10,880 nt of DNA, taken from a bacterium SM23_31. Its GTDB lineage: Bacteria > SM23-31. The DNA is taken from assembly GCA_001304035.1 (NCBI GenBank), contig LJUD01000062.1, positions 1 to 10,880 on the forward strand, written 5' to 3'. Shown one piece after another: positions 6,833 through 10,880 of this stretch. Every line of letters starts with the position of its first letter. Position 1 is the stretch's first letter. Under the pieces are notes generated by a model. The model was not told where the DNA came from, ran no database searches, and saw nothing but the letters and a program-made list of their open reading frames with translations. The position numbers and the translations under genes are program-made.

Positions 6833-6839
6833 ATATGAT

Positions 6840-7952
6840 ATGAAATTTAGCATTCCATGTTCCGAACTGAAAACGGGATTGCAAAAAGTTATAAGTGTAA
6901 TTCCTACAAAAACCACACTTCCGATTCTCGGTCATATCCTCTTTGAGGCAAGAAACGGACAATTAACTTTAACTACAACAGACCTTGAAGTTACGCTCAA
7001 AACACAGGTTCAGGCAACTATTGAATCTGAAGGTAGTGTTACAATTCCGGGGCGTTTGATATTTGACGTAGTCCGGGAACTTCCGGATATTCCTTTGAAT
7101 ATTGTTAAGGATGAAAATAACAGGATTGTGTTAACATTTTCAAAGAACAAGTATTCGTTTTTCGGTGAAGATGCTAATAATTATCCGAAATTGCCCGCTA
7201 TAGATGTTAAATATGAAATTACCTTTGATAAGAAAAAACTTAAACGTTACGTAGAAAAGACAGTTTTTGCAACCTCAACTGATGAATTACGCCCGGCGCT
7301 TATGGGGGTTCTTTTTCAGGTAGGCGAAAACGATTATAAAGCTGTTTCTACTGACGGGCACAGGCTTGTAAAGATTATTGATAAAAGTTTTAAAGCCCAG
7401 AGTCCTATTGAAGACGTAATTGTTCCGGTGAAAGCACTGAACTTATTGTTGAAAAATATTGAAGGCGACGAAGATATAAAAATATCATTTGCTGCGAATT
7501 ACATTGTTTTTGATCTTGAAAGTGCGTCCATCAGCGCAACACTTATTGAGGGTAAATACCCCGACTATGACAAGGTTATCCCTATAAATGAACACAAAAA
7601 ACTGATTATTGACCGGGAAAAGTTTATTTCATCACTGAGAACGATTTCCGTACTTGCTAATAAAATTACTCAGCAAATAAAAATAAACCTCGAACCGGAT
7701 AAAATAATCATTACTTCTGAAGATATGGACCTTGGCGAAGGAATAGAAATAATCGAAGCTGAATATACCGGCGAGCAGATGGAGATCGGTTTCAACTCAA
7801 ATTATCTTTTGGATATTCTGACTCACCTCGATTCTGAAAATGTTATTTTTACTTTTAATACATCGGTGAGTGCGACATTGGTATTTCCCATTACTCAGGA
7901 AGAAAATGAAGACATTTTGATGCTTGTTATGCCAATAAAACTTAAAGATTGA
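6840..7952 (+). CDS. dnaN: DNA polymerase III subunit beta (sliding clamp)
   Basis: Ring-shaped processivity factor that tethers DNA polymerase III and repair proteins to DNA. At 370 residues it is the usual length for the family. Three repeated clamp domains of about 120 residues are recognisable: an N-terminal domain starting MKFSIPCSELKTGLQKV with PILGHILFEA and TTTDLEV; a middle domain with RPALMGVLFQV, STDGHRLVK and PDYDKVIP; and a C-terminal domain ending LMLVMPIKLKD. The last motif is the usual MPI/MPM-(R/K)-L tail lining the partner-binding pocket. The start is fixed by the GGGAGG site. It is the first plus-strand gene right of the putative origin and is separated from recF by 105 bases. 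dnaA, which normally precedes it, is absent. No clear consensus promoter was recognised in the AT-rich leader. Confidence 0.98.
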   Translation: MKFSIPCSELKTGLQKVISVIPTKTTLPILGHILFEARNGQLTLTTTDLEVTLKTQVQATIESEGSVTIPGRLIFDVVRELPDIPLNIVKDENNRIVLTFSKNKYSFFGEDANNYPKLPAIDVKYEITFDKKKLKRYVEKTVFATSTDELRPALMGVLFQVGENDYKAVSTDGHRLVKIIDKSFKAQSPIEDVIVPVKALNLLLKNIEGDEDIKISFAANYIVFDLESASISATLIEGKYPDYDKVIPINEHKKLIIDREKFISSLRTISVLANKITQQIKINLEPDKIIITSEDMDLGEGIEIIEAEYTGEQMEIGFNSNYLLDILTHLDSENVIFTFNTSVSATLVFPITQEENEDILMLVMPIKLKD

Positions 7953-7971
7953 AATATTATAAACTATAACT

Positions 7972-8049
7972 TGCAAATGTAGAATGTATCTTGTAACAAT
8001 AAATGTTCTCAAATTTTATTTATTCGAAAATCGAAATTCGACATTTGCA
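7972..8049. repeat. 9-bp inverted repeat bracketing the dnaN-recF gap
   Basis: TGCAAATGT (7972-7980) and ACATTTGCA (8041-8049) are exact reverse complements, 60 bases apart, enclosing most of the dnaN-recF intergenic sequence. A small TTCGA/TCGAA stem lies just inside the right arm. In a dnaN-recF message it could pair and place the recF start just outside a long stem-loop. A chance match is possible in AT-rich DNA. Confidence 0.25.
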
Positions 8050-8057
8050 CTTGAATT

Positions 8058-9182
8058 ATGCTGTTGCAAAAGCTGTCTTTAAAGAACTTTAGAAATTATG
8101 AGGATATCACTGTAGAGTTTAATCGAGGAGGGAATCTTTTATTCGGCGATAACGGTGAGGGTAAAACAAATTTTCTTGAGTCAATTTACTATTTATCCGT
8201 ATTTCGCAGTTTTAAAAAAAGCAGCAGCAGTGAAATAGCGCGATGGGAAACGGACGGTTTCCACGTGTCCGGGTTCTTTGAAACAGGAAGTGCCATAAAA
8301 AGGTCTATAGATGTTTCCTGGAAAATAGGCCAGAAAAAGCGGGTATTTTTCGAGGGAGAACGAATCCCGAAAATTTCGGGATTAATCGGCATGTTCCCTG
8401 CCGTAATTATGTCACCGGAGAGCCAGGAGATTTCTCAGGGGTTGCCCCGGGAACGGCGGAGGTTTCTCGATATCTGCATTTCAATGGTAGACAGTGAATA
8501 CCTGCAAAATTTAATGGCATACAAGAGAGTAATCAGGCAGCGGAATAAATTTCTTCTTTTGTACGTTCCGGGGAGGCAGAAATATTTAGCGGCATTAGAA
8601 CCATGGGATATAAAACTGGTTCAGCATGGTACGTTTCTGATTAAGCGCCGTTTAGAGGCTATTGATAAGCTTTCTGCGGCATGCCGTGAAATGTATGCTG
8701 AAATTAGCGGGGGGCGTGAGGAGCTGACGGTTGAGTATCAGTCGACGATACCGGACCTGAATCGGATTGAGGAAAGTTTCCGGACCCAACTGATGTGTTC
8801 CCGTGATGATGAGAAGCGTAGAAAGACCACGCTTACCGGACCGCACCGGGATGATATAAAGTTCTGCTTAAACGGTTACGATGCAAGAAAATTCGCTTCG
8901 CAGGGGCAGCATAAAACGATATTGCTTGCTTTGAAGTCAGCTGAACTCAAATATATCTCTGAACATAAAGATATTCAGCCTGTAATCCTGTTGGATGACC
9001 TGTTCGCATTGCTTGATCGAACAAGAATCCTGGCATTCTTAAATATATTACGCAGTTACGGTCAGTTTTTTATCACGGCAAACAGCGAAATTAAGCCTGA
9101 AACGCTCCTTTCGCAAGCAGGATTTCAGGTATCGGAATTTTCGCAATATTTTGTAAAGGGGGGGCAAATCAAAAAGAACTGA
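8058..9182 (+). CDS. recF: DNA replication and repair protein RecF
   Basis: SMC-like ABC ATPase that binds gapped DNA at single/double-strand junctions and, with RecO and RecR, loads RecA. At 374 residues it has the usual family length. Seen: N-terminal LLQKLSLKNFRNYEDI; Walker A GDNGEGKT (residues 30-37) followed by NFLESIYYLSVFRSFK; ABC signature SQGQHKT (281-287); Walker B PVILLDDLFALLD (308-320); and FFITANSE just after, corresponding to the switch region. The N-terminal motif sits at the expected distance from the ATG, which supports this start even though no Shine-Dalgarno sequence is evident. The stop codon shares one base with the start of the next gene (TGATG), implying translational coupling. 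Confidence 0.97.
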   Translation: MLLQKLSLKNFRNYEDITVEFNRGGNLLFGDNGEGKTNFLESIYYLSVFRSFKKSSSSEIARWETDGFHVSGFFETGSAIKRSIDVSWKIGQKKRVFFEGERIPKISGLIGMFPAVIMSPESQEISQGLPRERRRFLDICISMVDSEYLQNLMAYKRVIRQRNKFLLLYVPGRQKYLAALEPWDIKLVQHGTFLIKRRLEAIDKLSAACREMYAEISGGREELTVEYQSTIPDLNRIEESFRTQLMCSRDDEKRRKTTLTGPHRDDIKFCLNGYDARKFASQGQHKTILLALKSAELKYISEHKDIQPVILLDDLFALLDRTRILAFLNILRSYGQFFITANSEIKPETLLSQAGFQVSEFSQYFVKGGQIKKN

Positions 9183-9478
9183 TGAAGACTTCGATAAAAA
9201 AACCGGAGAGACTTGACGAAATAATGAATAAACTTTTTGTCAAGCTTGGAATTTCGGATGGTGTAAAACAGCAGCAGGCAATGCTTATATGGCATGATGC
9301 CGTGGGGGAAACAATTGCAGGAGTCAGCACACCGGAACGTATTGAACACGGACGGATGTTTGTTAAGGTTGAAAATGGTTCATGGAGACAGGAGCTTCAT
9401 CATTATAAACATACTATAATCAGGCGGTTGAATAAGAAGCTAAAAAAGAACGTAGTAAAGGAAATAATTTTTATTTAA
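9182..9478 (+). CDS. dciA: DUF721-family protein, DciA-like replicative helicase loader/operator
   Basis: 98-residue protein with the DUF721 pattern: KLGISDGVKQQQAMLIWHDAVGETIAG, then STPERIEHGRMFVKVENGSWRQELHHYK and a basic end RRLNKKLKKNVVKEIIFI. The conserved Trp-x(4)-VG-x(2)-IA, the HG-x-(L/M) strand and the SW-x-QEL helix are all present. DciA is regarded as the ancestral bacterial partner that loads the DnaB helicase where DnaC/DnaI are absent. It overlaps recF by one base and is 17 bases from gyrB, so it is part of the same transcript. The short form is essentially the single KH-like domain without a long extra tail. Its place beside dnaN, recF and gyrB supports a replication role. Confidence 0.85.
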   Translation: MKTSIKKPERLDEIMNKLFVKLGISDGVKQQQAMLIWHDAVGETIAGVSTPERIEHGRMFVKVENGSWRQELHHYKHTIIRRLNKKLKKNVVKEIIFI

Positions 9479-9486
9479 CAAAGGGC

Positions 9487-9490
9487 GAGG
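9487..9490 (+). promoter_or_regulatory. Ribosome binding site deciding the GTG start of gyrB
   Basis: GAGG (within GGGCGAGG) is five bases upstream of GTG at 9496. The next in-frame ATG is codon 31, inside the conserved MYIGDTG motif and so too late, which makes the GTG the start. Confidence 0.7.
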
Positions 9491-9495
9491 TAAAC

Positions 9496-10880
9496 GTGAC
9501 GGCAGCGTCAGCAGCAGCGGCACAATACAGTGCTAAAAGTATTCAGGTTCTTAAGGGGCTTGAAGCAGTTCGTAAACGACCTGCGATGTACATAGGCGAC
9601 ACCGGGAAGCGAGGGCTGCACCATCTTGTCAATGAAGTGATGGACAATAGTATTGACGAGGCAATGGCGGGATTTTGCACAAAGATTTCTGTAACACTGC
9701 ATAAAGATGACAGCGTTACTGTACAGGACAACGGAAGGGGGATACCCGTTGATATACACCCTGTTCAGAAAAGACCCGCATTAGAAGTTGTTATGACTAT
9801 GCTTCATGCCGGCGGGAAGTTCGATAAACACTCGTATAAAGTTTCTGGCGGATTGCATGGAGTTGGCGTATCCGTGGTGAATGCATTATCGGAATGGTGT
9901 GAGGTTGACGTATATCGTGACGGGAAAATATACAGGCAGAGGTACGGGAGAGGCGTACCGGAAGCTGACCTGGAGGAGGTTGGCAAGACTAAACAGGTCG
10001 GGACAAAAACTACTTTTCTCGCCGACCCGAGCGTCTTTTCCGGAATCATCTTCAGTTACGAAATCATTTCACAGCGATTGTTGGAACTGGCGTTCCTTAA
10101 TAAAGGGCTTCTTATTGAATTGAAAGACGAGCGGTCAGGGGAAAATGCAAGGTATTATTCGAAAAAAGGAATTGCGGAGTTTGTTAAATATATTGACCAG
10201 AACCGCACCTCGCTGCATCCGGCAATAAGCCTTTCGGGTAAGCGGGATAATATTGAGATTGATATTGCGCTTAACTATAACGATTCTTATAATGAAAATA
10301 TTTTAACCTATGTTAATAACATTAATACGGTAGAGGGCGGTTCACATCTTTCCGGTTTTAAAACTGCACTGACGCGCACGCTTAATAATTACGTATTAAG
10401 GAATAACCTGTTTAAAAACGACAAAAATACACTTTCCGGAGAGGACGTTCGCGAGGGACTGACGGCTGTTATCAGCCTGCGTGTTCCGAATCCGCAGTTC
10501 GAAGGGCAGACAAAGACCAAACTCGGTAACAGCGAAGTAAAAGGTATTTTAGAATCCCTCATGGGAGAAAAGTTGAATGAATTTTTAGAAGAGAATCCCT
10601 CTGTTGCCAGAAAAATTATTGAAAAAAGTCTCACCGCTGCACGTGCGAGAGAGGCAGCAAGAAAAGCAAGGGAATTAACCCGCCGCAAGAGCGCCCTGGA
10701 AGGAAGCGGTTTGCCGGGAAAACTTGCGGATTGCACATATACGGATCCGGCAGAATGCGAGCTTTACCTCGTTGAGGGCGATTCGGCAGGGGGCTCTGCA
10801 AAGCAGGGGCGCGACCGGCGGTTTCAGGCGATCCTTCCTCTTCGCGGGAAAATAATAAATGTCGAAAAGGCGAGGCTTGA
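9496..10880 (+). CDS. gyrB: DNA gyrase subunit B (3' end cut by window edge)
   Basis: ATPase subunit of DNA gyrase, which introduces negative supercoils and relieves strain ahead of forks. 461 complete codons are visible. The GHKL ATPase domain has RKRPAMYIGDTGKRGLHHL, catalytic Glu47 and Asn51 in NEVMDNSIDEA, DNGRGIP (78-84) and SGGLHGVGVSVVNALS (from 117). The transducer domain has QTKTKLGN with Lys340 as the ATP-contacting residue. The TOPRIM domain begins with ELYLVEGDSAGGSAKQGRDRRFQAILPLRGKI split around Glu427, the metal-binding glutamate. About 170-350 residues should lie beyond the window. The alanine-rich start (TAASAAAA) precedes the conserved domain by about 15 residues. Its place after recF and dciA favours gyrase over topoisomerase IV (ParE); the motifs alone do not exclude ParE completely. 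Confidence 0.95.
   Translation, partial: MTAASAAAAQYSAKSIQVLKGLEAVRKRPAMYIGDTGKRGLHHLVNEVMDNSIDEAMAGFCTKISVTLHKDDSVTVQDNGRGIPVDIHPVQKRPALEVVMTMLHAGGKFDKHSYKVSGGLHGVGVSVVNALSEWCEVDVYRDGKIYRQRYGRGVPEADLEEVGKTKQVGTKTTFLADPSVFSGIIFSYEIISQRLLELAFLNKGLLIELKDERSGENARYYSKKGIAEFVKYIDQNRTSLHPAISLSGKRDNIEIDIALNYNDSYNENILTYVNNINTVEGGSHLSGFKTALTRTLNNYVLRNNLFKNDKNTLSGEDVREGLTAVISLRVPNPQFEGQTKTKLGNSEVKGILESLMGEKLNEFLEENPSVARKIIEKSLTAARAREAARKARELTRRKSALEGSGLPGKLADCTYTDPAECELYLVEGDSAGGSAKQGRDRRFQAILPLRGKIINVEKARL

Larger units (their letters stand above)
6057..6839. other. Candidate chromosomal replication origin (oriC) in a divergent gene gap
   Basis: 783 bases without a credible gene, between the first minus-strand gene (metallo-hydrolase) and the first plus-strand gene (dnaN). 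Hand counts of several 60-base blocks give about 15-22% GC, far below the flanking genes. It contains a perfect TTATACACA DnaA box on the minus strand (6339-6347), one-mismatch boxes at 6416-6424, 6427-6435 and 6589-6597, weaker matches near 6471-6489, a triplet-repeat tract (6602-6619), a tandem AT-rich repeat (6626-6647) and a repeated GC-rich 8-mer (CCGGTTGT). All genes seen on both sides point away from it, as expected when genes are co-oriented with forks leaving an origin. The linked genes dnaN, recF and gyrB support this. No dnaA is adjacent. Function inferred. Confidence 0.75.

Noticed and set aside
6057..6839. Possible remnant or short form of dnaA in the gap before dnaN
   Set aside because: No frame gives Walker or helix-turn-helix motifs, stop codons are dense, and the gap is much too short for a gene of about 1,350 bases.
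9508..10736. Minus-strand open frames opposite gyrB (up to about 115 codons)
   Set aside because: They lie wholly antisense to strongly conserved GyrB coding sequence and have no recognisable domain.
1..10880. CRISPR arrays, insertion sequences, tRNA or rRNA genes
   Set aside because: No regularly spaced repeats, transposase motifs, tRNA cloverleaf signatures or rRNA stretches were recognised on either strand.

Overview
The window looks like the replication-origin neighbourhood of a bacterial chromosome. All genes left of about 6,060 read on the minus strand and all genes right of about 6,840 read on the plus strand. The two blocks diverge from a 783-base AT-rich non-coding gap that carries DnaA-box-like sequences. 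The right-hand block is dnaN - recF - dciA (DUF721) - gyrB, the classic origin-linked set. No dnaA gene lies next to dnaN, which is the most notable structural feature. The organism is probably a Gram-negative member of the Fibrobacterota-Chlorobiota-Bacteroidota (FCB) radiation, for example an Ignavibacteria-, Calditrichota- or Marinimicrobia-like lineage. The basis is the NYPNPFN...GVYFYR...K C-terminal sorting domain on a secreted protease, moderate-to-low GC, and purine-rich ribosome binding sites in front of dnaN and gyrB. The assignment is an inference and the exact phylum cannot be fixed from this window.

Left block (1-6056, minus strand). Read in the direction of transcription: a WalJ/YycJ-type metallo-beta-lactamase-fold hydrolase; 21 bases on, an ArsB/NhaD/SLC13-superfamily permease; a 189-base gap; a secreted subtilisin-like (S8) serine protease with a C-terminal sorting domain; a 198-base gap with a near-perfect inverted repeat; and aspS, which runs off the left edge. 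The aspartyl-tRNA synthetase carries the His and Gly specificity residues of the non-discriminating type. This predicts that the organism makes Asn-tRNA(Asn) with GatCAB.

Centre (6057-6839). There is no credible gene. The stretch holds one perfect and several one-mismatch DnaA boxes, a GC-rich 8-mer (CCGGTTGT) present three times, a 7-bp perfect hairpin, an 18-base run of TAA/TAG triplets beside a DnaA box, and two exact tandem copies of an 11-bp AT-rich unit. It is best read as oriC, with the duplex-unwinding element near 6600-6650, followed by the dnaN leader.

Right block (6840-10880, plus strand). The beta clamp, RecF, the DciA helicase-loader-type protein and gyrase subunit B (cut by the right edge) form a compact array. 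recF and dciA overlap by one base, and dciA and gyrB are 17 bases apart. The products would cover clamp loading sites, gap repair, loading of the replicative helicase and removal of supercoils ahead of the fork.
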